Assembly (NCBI GenBank): GCA_008828725.1
Contig: MEHQ01000339.1
Span: 148,021 to 212,020 of the forward strand
DNA: 64,000 bases
Direction: 5' to 3'
DNA from: Saccharina japonica
Taxonomy: Eukaryota; Sar; Phaeophyceae; Laminariales; Laminariaceae
Shown: positions 1 through 11,718 of the stretch, one piece after another
Numbering within the stretch: position 1 is the stretch's first letter
How the letters are laid out: each line of letters begins with the position of its first letter
Position numbers and translations under genes: made by a program
The notes under the pieces: generated by a model
Seen by the model: only the letters and a program-made list of their open reading frames with translations
Databases searched by the model: none
Told to the model about the DNA's origin: nothing

Positions 1-305
1 GCTCCGCCTGCGAGGGCTCCCGACACCTGTCGAACGAAGTCAACCATCAAAGCAGTGAGGTGGACGGTCGTAGGTTTGTCAGGGGTGATGGCCCGTTCAA
101 AGCTCTTCTGGAGGGGGTACGGCCAACCGGGGACGCACTCGGTCGATTGTTTGCCCTCGTAATTGTCTTCGTCGCATCACACGAGAATACCGGACGAGGA
201 GAGCGTAACCGAACGGGTGAGCTGTTGCGCGGCTTCCGACGGGTTGATCGAGGAGGGGAAAGGAATGATCGATATGCGAGTAATGTCCTTGACACCCAAG
301 TGCTT

Positions 306-1990
306 TTACGCGCGCTTGGCGTCTATCGTATGCTTGGCCGCGGCGGCTGCGGCAATGGTTTCGACGACACCAGCATGAAACGGATGTCGGACATGGATAG
401 GCGCCAAAGAAGTTCGGCTGAGGCGGAAACATCTACCAAAGAAGAGATCACTTGCCTCTTTCCGCTCGCGACGGTGACTTCTGGGACGGCGGACCGCCTG
501 CTGCTGTCCGTTGGAGAGCTGGAGCTTCTTTCTCCGTGGGCTCCCCGCGGTTGGTGGTGGGACCGTCTCTCGTCTCTCAAATAGTATCGCCCCTTTCCGC
601 ATCTCGCCTTTCCGTGTGATCCGTCGCGCGAAGAGCTGCCAGATCCCGAGGCATTGCGAGCTCCATGGCGTCGAGACTCCCGGTCGCGACGGAAATTGTT
701 GCGTGCAGAGCGTCGCGGCGAAAAGCGAGTTTTCACGGTTTAGCCAATGGACTCTCCCCTGCGTCCAAATCTTGCAGGCGTCGTGCCCCCGTCGCAGGTT
801 GGACACAAGGTTCATGATGGGCGTGGTCACTAGCTGTTCATCCCATGAGTTCGTGGCCATGTGACGCCACGCCATTTCCACCATGGTCATGGGATCCGGG
901 AACTCTCGCTGGAGGAGGCACGCGCTGTTGACCACTGCTGCACTGCACTCGTCCGGCAAATACATATTGGTTTTGTGGGCCACCCCGGCTATGCTTCCAT
1001 CCAGGAAGTCCGTGTCCCCAGTCCTCCGGAAGGCCTCGTGGACCAGGACCTTGTCGGGGGGGGGCGTCATGTTGCCAGAGGTCGTCTCCGAGCGAGCTGT
1101 CATGGCCGGGGCGGCGAGCAGGCTGGCAGCCGGCTCTGAAACGACTGGAGCGGTGGGCAAGCTCACAGCCAGAGTTGTAGTGACCGGATCGGTGGGCAAG
1201 CTCGCAGCCGGAGCTGCAATGACCGGAGCGGTGGGTAAGCTCGCAGCCGGAGCTGCAATGAACGGAGCGGTGGGCAAGATGCCCGCTGGAGCTACAGTGA
1301 ACGGGGCGCTTGCTTCCACTTGGGCTTGGCGACGTGGCAGGCGCTGAGCTTGGGCCGCCTCCAAGGCGTCTCGGGCGGCCGGGGTGGCACGCGCCGATTC
1401 CTGGCTGGCGCGGGTGGCCTTGGCGAGCACTTAATCCGTAACGAGGCCAGCGGCTTCGGCCGTGGCCAGGGCCTCCACCGCCGCAGCAATATCCACTTCA
1501 CGACGGGCTGAGGCGGTCGGCGTTAACCCCTCCGCGATGGCTCCCCAACTATCCGTCACTATCGACTTCGTGGCGTCCGGGAGGGCGTCCCATAACCCTT
1601 GGAGCGCTGGTTCGCGAGCAGAGAGGGGGCTGCGCTTGGTGGGGCCTGCGTTTCCTGGAACCGCTTAGGGGCTTGCCACAGCGCCGCTTGCTCCAGAAGC
1701 TCCTCCTGGGACAGCGACCGCGGCGATCGAGCCTCCTGCTGTAGTCGGAGGGTTTCTCTGGCCTCCAGTTCCTCGTCCTCTGTGTCGATATCTTCGAAGT
1801 CCCCTTTACCCTCAGGGGTCGCGGGGAAACGCAAACGTCCTTGTGGGGAGGAGGTGCTCGAGGCAGGGCGTGAGTGCCGGGTCCGAAGTGTAGAGCCGCA
1901 GGCTCTCGCCCCGGCAGTGGGCCCTTTTTGGCTGTTCATTATGCTACGACGAGTGGGAGCGAAGGGCGCAGGCGTAGGGAGCAAAACCAT
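306..1990 (-). pseudogene. Low-complexity coding-like region with 13-residue repeats, unrecognised
   Basis: Two long minus-strand reading frames (about 1990-1559 and 1430-306) look like parts of one hydrophilic protein. The upstream part is acidic and helical in character (DTEDEELEARETLRLQQEA). The downstream part carries four to five tandem copies of a 13-residue Pro/Ala-rich unit of the type PTAPVIAAPAASL, then a stretch with MVEMAWRHMATNSW that could be a globular core, then a basic tail. I recognise no family. The layout (disordered repeats, a small helical core, a basic tail) recalls gag-like proteins of LTR elements, but no protease, reverse transcriptase or LTR is visible nearby. I treat it as a broken fossil of unknown origin. 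A diverged host gene is the alternative. Confidence 0.35.
1140..1290. repeat. 39-bp tandem repeat inside coding-like region
   Basis: A unit of 39 bases built around GGAGCGGTGGGCAAGCTC recurs about four times with a few substitutions. The length is a multiple of three, so it adds whole 13-residue units to the minus-strand reading frame. Confidence 0.8.
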
Positions 1991-2029
1991 TTGATATACC
2001 GGCTACAGGAGTAGCAGCTGCAGCTTGAT

Positions 2030-2180
2030 TAGCAGCAGCAAGTGCAGTCGAAACTTGTACAACAGAACGTGCAGTAGAAACTTGTACAGCAGAAGGTGCA
2101 GTAGAAACTTGTACAGCAGAAAGTGCAGTAGAAACTAGTACAGCAGAAGTGCAGTAGAATCTTGTACAGCAGGGAAAAGT
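2030..2180. repeat. Minisatellite, about 30-bp unit
   Basis: Four to five tandem copies of a unit GCAGTAGAAACTTGTACAGC plus about ten more bases. Copies differ by single substitutions and small length changes. Confidence 0.85.
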
Positions 2181-2439
2181 ACAGCAGGGTTCGAGGCGTG
2201 TTGTGCTATGCGGCGGGCGCTACGAGCGCTGGGAGTACGAGACTTGGTCAAGGGAGGTGGCGTTATGGGAGGGTAGCCGTCTGACCGACCCCCGCCATCC
2301 GTACTTGTACTAGCAGCAGCGACAGTAGAGCCTTGCACGCGGCCCGCACTGGAAGCATTACGACAACTCTCCCGAACGGTATTGTTGAAAATCTCGTAAG
2401 CATCGAAACTCGAGGTGCCAGCAGCAAGAAAAACTGGGA

Positions 2440-3170
2440 CTATACTGACTCTAGTGTTCCATCTCGCGAGCGGGGAGGGAGGAAAATATCTAGGAATGTT
2501 CTTCTGCGTACAGCAGTATCACTTTGTGCCCTCGTACGAGTACCAGCGGTACCCGGCTGGGCAGCAGCCAGCCCCGCGTCTCGCTCAGAGCCAGGAAGAG
2601 CTGGAAGTTGGAGGCGCAGTCTGCTCGAATTCTGCTTGGCAGGTCTTGTCAAGTCAAAGGCCGAAGAGGCCTGGCGCAGCGCGTCTAGAGGCGGAGGGTC
2701 CAAATCGGCCGTTTGGCGGAACGGAGGCTCGTTGTTTGTCTTGAGGGGCCGAGCGTCATCGAGACGATTCCAGGCGTGAGGTAGAACATCCGCAGCTGAA
2801 GAAGAAGGAGCTATGGCCGGGGGCGTGAGGGACTCGACTTGCTCTCCCAATGATCAAGGAGGTCGTTGTGCAGAGGCCTGTCTTGTTGGTGAGTCCGTGG
2901 GCATGAGTGGCTCGACTTGCTCTCCCGAAGAGCATGGAGGTCGCTTTTCAGAGGCCAGTCTTCGTGGCGAAATCACAGCTCCCTCCTCCAGTCCAATCCT
3001 CCGGTCCTCAGGTTGGTATGTTGTACTTGGCGCTTGATCCTCACCGGCGCTTCGTAAACAGTGGCCCGCCAAGGAGCCCTGGGGTTTGGGATATTGGCCA
3101 CCGCGAGTAGGAACAGACCCTCCTTCCTCGCGAGCTTCCATCGTGGGTGAGCGGAGGAAACGCAAGCTCG
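2440..3170 (-). other. Further low-complexity coding-like sequence with a duplicated segment
   Basis: Minus-strand frames here are proline, serine and arginine rich. Between about 2828 and 2970 a segment of about 75 bases starting CTCGACTTGCTCTCCC is present twice, encoding variants of GEQVE(P/S)L. The composition resembles 306-1990, so this may be the upstream part of the same fossil. No domain is recognised. Confidence 0.3.
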
Positions 3171-3653
3171 ACAAAAATGCTCGAAGAAACGAAAAACACA
3201 AACGGCTAAAACAAAACCGAGTACAACTGTTTCCGAACAAAAGCCAAGTCGTGCCGAAAGCAACGCCAAGTGTTATAAGATTAGGGTAAAGACACAGAAT
3301 ATTCCTAGCCAGGCCAGCCTGTTGAACAGGCACTCGTTGGTACTCAGGTGTGATGTTTGCTTAGACATAGAAGAAGAGCAGCTTTATTCCTTTTCCCACG
3401 ATGAAAGACTGAAGGCATGCTTGGTACTTGCCAATAACCACCTGGGAACCCCCTGGTTCCCATATAAGATACGCCTTCCAAGTACTGCCAGCACGATTTT
3501 TATACCTGATACCAGGTATCTATCAAACGTTTCCAGATCATTCCAGCAGTACCATAACAATATCGTATGATACGTACGTCCTCTCGACACAGAGAAGGAC
3601 GTGATATGCGCCCACAGCGTCCATTTTATCCGAAGTGGAATTCGAAACACGGA
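3171..3653. other. No gene seen
   Basis: AT-richer sequence with only short reading frames lacking recognisable motifs or flanking splice signals. Confidence 0.5.
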
Positions 3654-3655
3654 TA

Positions 3656-3828
3656 CAGTACAGGACACCTAATGAGAAACAGGCTAATAAGAAAGCCAGG
3701 CTGAGATTTACAGGAAAATAAGAATTTTGAGAGTCGGTATCTTGATATTAGTGTAGAAAGCACCCTCTCTCAAATATGAAACCCAGCCTGGACCAGAGGT
3801 CCTGCTTCTTACTAGGTGTCCTGTACTG
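3656..3828. mobile_element. 173-bp TA-flanked MITE, copy 1
   Basis: A 173-bp element with terminal inverted repeats CAGTACAGGACACCT / AGGTGTCCTGTACTG and a TA on each side (3654-3655, 3829-3830). Two more copies of exactly the same length lie at 45047 and 54565. A TA duplication is typical of Tc1/mariner-type transposition. There is no coding capacity, so it must be moved by an enzyme encoded elsewhere. Confidence 0.85.
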
Positions 3829-3830
3829 TA

Positions 3831-4402
3831 TGGGGGTTATACAGCAGTATACTCGAAGTACCAAGTACATTTTGTACTCCGAGTACTGAAGAGAGCCTGT
3901 CGAGAATATCTGAGTACTGGCGTCCTAAAAATAGTGTGAGTACTGGAAGCATGATGGGCAGTACTGAAGACCTAAAGTTCTGCGTGTGCTGGGGGTATGA
4001 GTAGTACTGAACACCGAGTGCAAGCAGTACCCACTTTGTGGAAGTTCCGTTGTGGTTGCTCTGGTTGCGTTGTGATTTGCCGGGGCCACAGGGCACAGGG
4101 CGCCAACCAATGTAATGCATGGATTTGCAGGGCCATACCTGGACACCACGAGTCTGAACCAGATGTGCGTGTCACAGGGCCTGATCTAATGACGGTGTGC
4201 ACCAGGGTATTAAATAGGTGTTGCCCTGTCAGTACTGGACGAAGCATGATATATAGTAGATCTTCTTAAGGTAGCATCCCGAATCAACCTAGAGCCTTTC
4301 CAAGCTCAGCATCCACGCCGGCCGAGTCAACCTAGAGTCTTACCAAGCACAGCATCCCAGCACTGACCACTGGCATAGGGTTAGGGTTCGGGTCGGTGGG
4401 TC
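3831..4402. repeat. AGTACTG-rich stretch and a 55-bp direct duplication
   Basis: From 3860 to 4020 the palindromic core AGTACT recurs several times at irregular spacing. At about 4270-4370 a segment CAACCTAGAG...CCAAGC...CAGCATCC occurs twice in tandem. No gene seen. Confidence 0.5.
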
Positions 4403-4407
4403 GGATT

Positions 4408-5128
4408 TAATAAGGATGTGGATTCAGCGTGTGTACCAGCTCGTAGCTGGTGTGTACGCGGTAGGCTCGCTTGCTGAAGACCAGTCAAGACACAACCTAC
4501 ATTTGAGGGTGAACGCTTTAGTCGCTGTTAGGCAAACTTGTATGAACGCTTCAATAGAAGAGAAGACGCCAGGCCAACAATGTTGATTAATGTATGTGCT
4601 CAAAAGCGAGGCTGATTATGAGCAAAAGAAGAGTGAGAGGGTGGGGGTGCAAAAGCTCCTGCTCCCTTGATGATCTTGAGGATCACGAACAGCAACTTGC
4701 ACAACGATCATGAATCGCAAACATCAACATGCCCTTGCTACGATAGCTTGCGTCGGATGACCCAACAACAATCGTGACTGATCTTGTACGTAGTCTCTAT
4801 ATGTACGGTAAATACTTACTGTACCACACAGAACAACCAAATCACATACGACAGCCTATCAATTATTCCGAATCGTGTTTACTTGGAGGAATGTTGTTCC
4901 ACACGTGGATACTGAGCAACTAAACCACTTACGTAGACACCAGGTATGATACTGGATAACTTGTCGTGCATACCATCACTGGCTTGATTGATAATGAACT
5001 CTGATTGGCCACTACTCGATATTTCGAGGATTGAACTCTTGAACGTAAACCCTGCATGCTACAGATAATTACTCCGTGTTATCGAGTGACGACAAAAGAT
5101 GACTTGCCAACAAGGATAAGATCCAATA
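4408..5128 (-). repeat. 3' LTR of the copia-like element
   Basis: 721-bp direct repeat matching 7092-7823. It begins TAATAAGGATGTGG and ends GATCCAATA in + orientation, so the termini are TA...TA rather than the usual TG...CA. Confidence 0.85.
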
Positions 5129-6152
5129 CAACCCGTCGACACGATAACCGGTAAAATGTAACATGCGGGCAAACCCAGGCAAACACAGCAAATAAGACGA
5201 CGTTTCGCTGACATCCCGCTTTTCTACGCCTGCGTTACATACCCGAAACAATAACAATACTCCAACTCGTTTTCAACTATGTCCCCATGCAAAGGCCATG
5301 AATTCAAACAACGAGGATGCAATTACTTGGTTCAAATGTACTTGTCTAATCTACTTGTCTGCATACATACTCACGAAGTAGAATCTATTGCTACGTCTCA
5401 ACAAAGTTTCATTACTCCTTTGCAACGTCGAAACAAAATCATCCGTTCCTGCTTTGCTTTTCACGGGTGATCAATCCTTCTACAGCTAACGCAAAAAACT
5501 ACAACGCGAAACCTGGCAACGTACAGACCTACCACTGATGTGACAGGTTTGACGCATGGAATAGCATGCAAACCGATAAAACGTCACACACAAAAAACCG
5601 TGGAAGTCGTGTGGGTCTCCCTTTACATTTACCAGACAGACATATATGGTACTAATGTTGCACAAATAGCCTAGCAGCTTACCACGCCTCTGCCGCCCCC
5701 CCGTACAAAGAAGGCGTGTGGTGCTACGTATTACGAAACAAAAAATCAATCTTGCCGTTATGTCGGTATGACCAGGGCGATGCAGATGCCCCTCCTGGTG
5801 ATCCAGATGATGATGATCCAGCAATCCCAAAAGGCGAAAATGTCCGTCCAGCCCCAAACGGCGATGACGTCCAGCGATGATGATGTGGTGATTCCAGCAG
5901 ACGTTCTCCGCCGGCAATTCCAATAGATAGTAGATGATGCGGTGGCCCGGTCCTGAACAATACCTCTCCAGTGACCCCACGTTTCTGTTGTTGGCGACCC
6001 AGTAGCCCTGACAGTCCCAGCGAACAGTGCTGTGACGATTTCGGAAGGTATCTTTCCGACAACCTCAAGCGCTTCTTTACAGGATCTCGTCAACCGTAAT
6101 TTCCGACGACTCCGTGTTTATATGATACTCCAGCGGTCGATGACAATCTTGA

Positions 6153-6788
6153 TCATAGACCCCGGGTGATGATCCGGTGGCTATCCGGCAGCCCTCGGAC
6201 TATGATGTCGGTGAAGTGATGATCGGTGACAGGTTCCTTGACCGCGGCCAGTCCGCTGCGGAGGCGTGTAGCCTGCACAATGTAGTGATCGGGATCTTGG
6301 TCCGGCTCCATGGTCGTAGCTGCAAGTTCTGCCTGCAAGGCGCGGATTGTCTCGTTCGTAACCCGGAGGTACTTTGCTTCCAGCTCCTTCATCGCCTTCT
6401 GCCCGTCGCCGCGGGTCCCACGCTCGTCGTATGTATGAATAGCCACGAGGAGAGCCGCTGCCTTGTCGGTGACCAAGTACAGGATTACATATAGGTCTTG
6501 GTTGGCGCGGTCGAACCCAGCTTGGCGTTGCAGTAGGGTCCCTCCAGCAGTGTAAAGCAGACCCGGAGTCAGCAGCGGTGCAGTGTCTTCGGCTTGGTCC
6601 GTTTCTTCCGTGGGCCTAGCTTGACCTTCCATGACCGCAAAGATGTCAGGGCGCTGCATACTGATGATTAAGCCAGCCTTCCTGTGCCATTCGGCGAAGT
6701 CTTCTGGCTTCTCTCCAGCGCAGGGATTGATCCCTCGTACCGCGTTCATCAGATTGCTGTTGGTGTTGTTGCTCGTCATGTTGTCCAT
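6153..6788 (-). CDS. Gag-like protein of the copia-like element (fossil)
   Basis: Reading frame of 211 codons opening MDNMTSNNTNSN, close to the 5' LTR leader. The body has FAEWHRKAGLIISMQ near the start and YIVQATRLRSGLAAV near the end, which fits the helical Gag polypeptide of copia-type elements (the UBN2/Retrotran_gag group). The family normally forms a cytoplasmic virus-like particle. Sequence between here and the other LTR (5486-6093) looks like decayed downstream coding sequence without recognisable enzyme motifs. The family assignment rests on the overall pattern plus the copia-type primer site. Confidence 0.7.
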   Translation of the reverse strand: MDNMTSNNTNSNLMNAVRGINPCAGEKPEDFAEWHRKAGLIISMQRPDIFAVMEGQARPTEETDQAEDTAPLLTPGLLYTAGGTLLQRQAGFDRANQDLYVILYLVTDKAAALLVAIHTYDERGTRGDGQKAMKELEAKYLRVTNETIRALQAELAATTMEPDQDPDHYIVQATRLRSGLAAVKEPVTDHHFTDIIVRGLPDSHRIITRGL

Positions 6789-7075
6789 TTTCGCAGCAGT
6801 CTACCGACAGTGTACTCGTACGATGTTGTAGTCGCTCGCCGATCACAGCAGCTTGACGACGACGCAGCTCTCTCGTGAAGTTCGTAGCGGAAGCAGCAGC
6901 TCGGGGTCCCCTGGCGTAGTCTTGTACTAGACGTGCCTCGAGACCCGCAGCTCTGCTGTTGTCGTGCTTAAACGTCGAGGGTCAAATCTTCATAAAATGA
7001 AGCCAGTCGTTGTAGCCGGGGTGGTGTGATCTTGACCTCCGATGTGTCCCCGTCGCTACCACGTTCACGCGTTTA

Positions 7076-7091
7076 TTCGAGGCTCATAATC
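7076..7091 (-). other. Half-tRNA initiator-Met primer-binding site
   Basis: On the - strand the bases directly after the 5' LTR read GATTATGAGCCTCG. This is complementary to the anticodon stem-loop of initiator Met tRNA, whose core is GGCUCAUAAYCC. The second LTR element has the same site at 42940-42953. Confidence 0.7.
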
Positions 7092-7823
7092 TAATAAGGA
7101 TGTGGGTTCAGCGTGTGTACCAGTTCGTAGCTGGTGTGTACGCTGTAGGCTCGCTTGCTGAAGACCAGTCAAGACACAACCTACATTTGAGGGTGAACGC
7201 TTAAGTCGCTGTTAGGCAAACTTGTATGAACGCTTCAATACAAGAGAAGACTCCAGGCCAACAATGTTGATTAATGTATGTGCTCAAAAGCGAGGCTGAT
7301 GATGAGCAAAAGAAGAGTGCAAGAGTGGGCGTGCAAACACTTCTGTTCTCTTGATGATCTTGAGGATCGCGAACCGCAACTTGCACAACGATCTTGAATC
7401 GCAAACATCAACATGCCATTGCTACGATAGCTGGCGTCGGATGACCCAACAACAATCGTGACTGATCTTGTACGTAGTCTCTATATGTACGGTAAATACT
7501 TACTGTACCACACAGAACAACCAAATCACATACGACAGCCTATCAATTATTCCGAATTGTGTTTACTTGGAGGAATGTTGTTCCACACGTGGATACTGAG
7601 CAACTAAACCACTTACGATATAGTACGGTAGACACCAGGTACGATACTGGATAACTTGTCGTGCATACCTTCACTGGCTTCATTGATAATGAACTCTGAT
7701 TGGCCACTACTCGATATTTCGAGGATCGAACTCTTGAACGTAAACCCTGCATGCTACAGATAATTACTCCGGGTTATCGAGTGACGACAAAAGATGACTT
7801 GCCAACAAGGATAAGATCCAATA
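7092..7823 (-). repeat. 5' LTR of the copia-like element
   Basis: 732-bp direct repeat matching 4408-5128, with scattered substitutions and an extra segment of about 11 bases near 7618. It carries the promoter end of the element in minus polarity. Confidence 0.85.
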
Positions 7824-7828
7824 GGATT

Positions 7829-8400
7829 CAGGCGCAAAACACAAAACCTCCGTAAAGATCAACTACCAATGTCTGCGCTATTGCGCGGACGCAACATATG
7901 GGCCAAAATAACCGTTTTGCGCAACAGTCGCCGCGAGGCTGGTTGCGCGCAGCGTACCACGCGATTTTGGTCGCGCAACAGTTTTCGGCGTAGGCGAAAA
8001 CAAATCGTTGCGGGATTAAAAAACTTGGTGTTTTTGTTTTTTCAATCGCAGTTAGGCGATTCAAAACAAAAGTGTTGTCTTAATGATTAGCCGTAGGCTT
8101 TTTTTTGTTCCAAGTACTTTTGTCCAATTGGCCGTAATTCAACCTCTTTTAGTCACCTTTTGCTATTCGCCGTAGGCTCTTATTATGTTTTGGTAGTTTT
8201 GTTTCTGTTCGCCGTAGCCAAAAATGAATTACAAGGCTTTTAACTTGGTTTTGAGGCGTATATTCGCGCATAGATCGCAATTGTTTCGACTCCGGCGCCC
8301 TCCGGGGGCCCTCCGGTGGCCTTGCAGGGGGCCCTCCGGGGGCCCTTGCGGGGGCCTGGCGCGCCTGTGACGCTGCGCGCAAAAGACGACGTGGACATTG
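7829..8400. repeat. GCCGTAGGC hairpin and GC-rich repeat block
   Basis: Short hairpin-like motifs of the form TTCGGCGTAGGCGAA and TTCGCCGTAGGC recur at about 7982, 8089, 8166 and 8208. They are followed at 8290-8360 by a GC-rich array of GGGGGCCCTCCGG units. The same two ingredients occur in the element at 48248-48890, so these are related. No clear terminal repeats were found for this copy. Confidence 0.55.
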
Positions 8401-9140
8401 GGCTCTTTCAGAAGGTCTAATAAATTTCGACCTTTCGGGAGGTCCATACTTGAAACAGGTGGTCCCATGATTTATTTATATATGTATTAGGAAGTGTCGT
8501 AATCGCTACCTTGCCGAAGGTCGGTGCCTTCGCGAAAAACTGCAGAAAGGTCGGACCTAGCGGCATGACTACGGTTAGCGGGGTATAGACCTTAGCGATG
8601 TTGGTACCCTGAAGATTAATTCAATAAGCGGTGTTGGTACCCTGAAGATTGTCAACCACATCGGTGTTGTATTTGAAATGCCCTGGTGGCATTGGCGTTG
8701 TTGAAACCGTTACAAGGACTTTAATCACGAAGCCTCTTCAGTATTGGCAGGGGATACTCGAGGCAATACTGCTGCATGCATTATTTATTTTCTCAACCCA
8801 CAAAATTAAATTTGCGTTCCGCAACCGATAAAATAATATATGGATCATACAAAAATGTACATATTATCGATGCTTTTGTGGGACGGCATACACAAAATAA
8901 ATAAAAGTATATATGCAGTACACCCACATTAAAAGCACACATGAAATATGAAAACTTTGCGGCGGCAGTGCCGAATACAACAGACTCGAGGCTATAAATC
9001 AACACACGATGACATTTCCGAAATCACCAAACAGTTCCCCGAGGGACTACCGACAGTTGCCCGAACAATATGTCGGGGAAAGGGTTGTATTGATTTACCT
9101 TTTCCGACGAGATGTTGATAAAGGTTCCAATCGACACTCA
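8401..9140. other. No gene seen
   Basis: A motif GGTACCCTGAAGATT occurs twice (about 8604 and 8636). Otherwise AT-rich sequence without recognisable coding potential. Confidence 0.4.
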
Positions 9141-9539
9141 TTACCGAATACGAAATAAGACTCCCGCATTGCACCATATTCTGTTGATATTGAATTGCCA
9201 ATTTCCTATTGGCCAGGGTGTGACTATAATTGCCAAAAATGTATTGTGCCAGATATCAGGTACTTCTCGTGTATTAATATATACTTCGTGTATGCGCATC
9301 ATCCATGCTCTCTCTTCTCGGCGTATCACGTAGAAAATCAATGTGTCAGTGTATGGCATGAGCTGTACAACAGTATCGCCGCCACTCAGGTAGTGCATGC
9401 GTTTGCCTGTATGGTCCCATTCGTTTTCAAACACTGTCAACACAGTCCGTTCCTGCCCGGTCGCGAATGCTTTCCTAAAATACAACCACCGAGACTCACT
9501 TCCAGTGACAGCGACTGTTCTGTTCCCTTCATGATGCAT
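9141..9539 (-). CDS. Possible small or relic coding region, unrecognised
   Basis: A 132-codon frame starting with ATG at 9539 reads away from the LRR gene, 98 bases upstream of its start codon. Composition is protein-like (for example RWLYFRKAFATGQ and EEREWMM-type charged stretches) and not low-complexity, but I recognise no domain and no splice context. It could be a relic exon or a chance open frame. Confidence 0.2.
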   Translation of the reverse strand: MHHEGNRTVAVTGSESRWLYFRKAFATGQERTVLTVFENEWDHTGKRMHYLSGGDTVVQLMPYTDTLIFYVIRREERAWMMRIHEVYINTREVPDIWHNTFLAIIVTPWPIGNWQFNINRIWCNAGVLFRIR

Positions 9540-9637
9540 ACCTATTGCGATGCTTGTGTGCTTGGCCTGCCATCATCGCTTTGCTCACAGAACTTCCTGA
9601 AGATACGCACCGATCAACAGGCAGGCCCAGACTCGAT

Positions 9638-11718
9638 ATGGAATGGATGATCGCGATCCTTACAGCCGTACTGGCGCTGTCCTTCTGTACCGCCGTGCAC
9701 GGTGAGCCAAAACGTCAAAACCTGTCCACCCGCTCATGAAAGGTCGATGCAGTAACAATACGCATGATTTGTAAGAAAGTTCGTACCTCCCCCTGGATCG
9801 AACTACTGCAAAAATGTTTTTCCGTGTCACTCGGTTGGCGATGAGCACGTCGATAGTTTGGAGAGAACCCGGAAGCAAACCCCGAGTGTGAGAACGGTGC
9901 CGGTTGACATGACCTTGTGGGGGGGTTGCTTGAAAAACCCACGCGCGACGAGGTTGTCTCCGTGGTGACACATGTAGACGGGGCATCCAGTGCCCATAAA
10001 GAACACGTGTAACGGCGGAGACAGATAGCGGAAAGAATGGCGCTAATGTGACTGTGACCATTGTGGAAGAGAAAGACAATCTTGACGTCAAGTAAACAGA
10101 ATACGCCAAGACACAAGGAGTCACGAGGGTAATGCGGGGAGAGGAGAACCGAGGAGAAGAGTGATCAAAGTGGGCGCGGCCGTCATTGTATCACCACGGG
10201 ATGCTGTAATCCACACGGGCCGTTGCACTGACCGACACTCCGTTCTGAAGCACTAACGTTATAAATATAATTTTTAGCACCGTTCCCAGCACCCGTACTG
10301 ACACTTGATACATCAAATGTGCAGTACACCGACGACAAAGAATACCATCGAGTCCCGCCGCATATTGTAGTTATCCGCGTCTAGAAATGACATGCTCACG
10401 ATCCGTGCGGCATGATGAACGTAACTCCGGATCTGAGCATCTGTGCTCCATTGGTGTGGTGAAAAAAAGCAAAAGAGTTCTCCGGCGGCGACCACATAAT
10501 GGGGCTTCCAATCCGACGAAGGCATGGCCATTTGACTTACTCGTCCCTTCCCGCACATCTGCATGGGCCCCTGCCGTGTTTGTGCTCGGCCCAGGAAAGA
10601 ACGCATGTTTGACCACTGCCAGCTGCGCTGCTGGTACAACGGAAGTGTGAGTGGTATAGATATTGTATTTTTACGACGGGAAGCAGTTTTTTCGTGGACC
10701 ATATGGTGATATTTGTTTGAGAGTCATTTTATTGTTCACATGAGTGTCTCAGAGCGTTGATACAGTGCAGTAGCGTTAAGGAACAGTGGGTGCACGCCTG
10801 GGTTGTTTTACTGTAGTTTCAGTGTCTACGTAAGCTTTCGTTTCAAAATATAGTGGATTCTCACGGTGCGATCGTTTATTCTGGGGTGATACCGAACCGA
10901 ACCGTACCGCAAGGTACTGTGGTTTTGTTTATAAGTCGCACCACACCACATCGTTGCTTTCTCAAACGCAATCTCCGCAACCCACCGCACCGCCCCGAGC
11001 ATTTCTGAAATGGAAAACCCGCCCCCGACTCGCACCGCTCGGCTCTCACACTAACGGACACGTTGACGAAGCCATGAGCCTTTACAATCAAGAATTTTCC
11101 TACGGTGTGATAACGGTGCGGTGTGCGGTGCTGTGCGGTGCGGTGCGGTGCGGTGCGATGCGGTGTGGACTGGTCATAACCGAGCCACAACTCATGGTAT
11201 GGTGTCTAAAAGCACCGCGTCGCACTGCCCCGTATGAAACCCAACAACCAAAAATTCAGCACCGCCTGCCACGGCTGATTCAAGTACGAAAATCCGAACC
11301 ACACCGCAATGTAAGCTTTGTTGTAAAAAAGAAACTTAACACTCCGTTTTGGTGCTTACTACAAGGTCGAAATCCTTGCAAACAACAAGTCCAAGAACCA
11401 AACTTGATGCAGAGTAAACATGTAATTGATACTCACTTCAGCCAGGAACGCTGGCTAGGACGCGGCCCACCTGATTCACCGTACTGTAGTGTAACAGTCC
11501 TGCCGCGGTAAGACTGTGCTGGTATACACGAACGACTGCGTCCACCTCGCCGTACACACAACGTGTGGCACACTTTCCAATGTCAGAGATGAGCCAACTG
11601 CTTCCCTGTTCCTTTGTTTCGACAACAGGCCATTCAATAACTGCGGCCTAACGGACGAAGATCACTCCGATCTCAAAGATTGCTTCAATTCAATGGGACG
11701 CGCCGGAATAACGTCAAT
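9638..11718 (+). other. Exons 1-3 of the LRR gene: signal peptide and N-terminal cap
   Basis: Exon 1 (9638-9701) encodes MEWMIAILTAVLALSF followed by CTAVH, a classic signal peptide, and ends in phase 1 at GTGAGC. Exon 2 (10595-10646) adds GKNACLTTASCAAGTTE with two cysteines. Exon 3 (11629-11718) has a good pyrimidine tract before its acceptor and encodes NCGLTDEDHSDLKDCF...GRAGITS, the cap that precedes the first LRR in many stramenopile LRR proteins. Exon 3 enters and leaves in phase 2, the phase used by all LRR exons that follow. Confidence 0.8.

Larger units (their letters stand above)
4408..7823 (-). mobile_element. Copia-like LTR retrotransposon with gag, no recognisable pol
   Basis: Two direct repeats of about 721 and 732 bp bracket the element and agree at roughly 97% by eye, so it is fairly young. 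A 5-bp target duplication GGATT lies at 4403-4407 and 7824-7828. Polarity is minus: the right repeat is the 5' LTR. Just inside it is a primer-binding site complementary to the anticodon-loop region of initiator Met tRNA (GGCTCATAA), the half-tRNA priming known from copia elements. A gag reading frame follows. I see no protease, integrase or reverse transcriptase in the roughly 2 kb interior, so it is a shortened, pol-less form that could only move with outside help. Confidence 0.85.
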
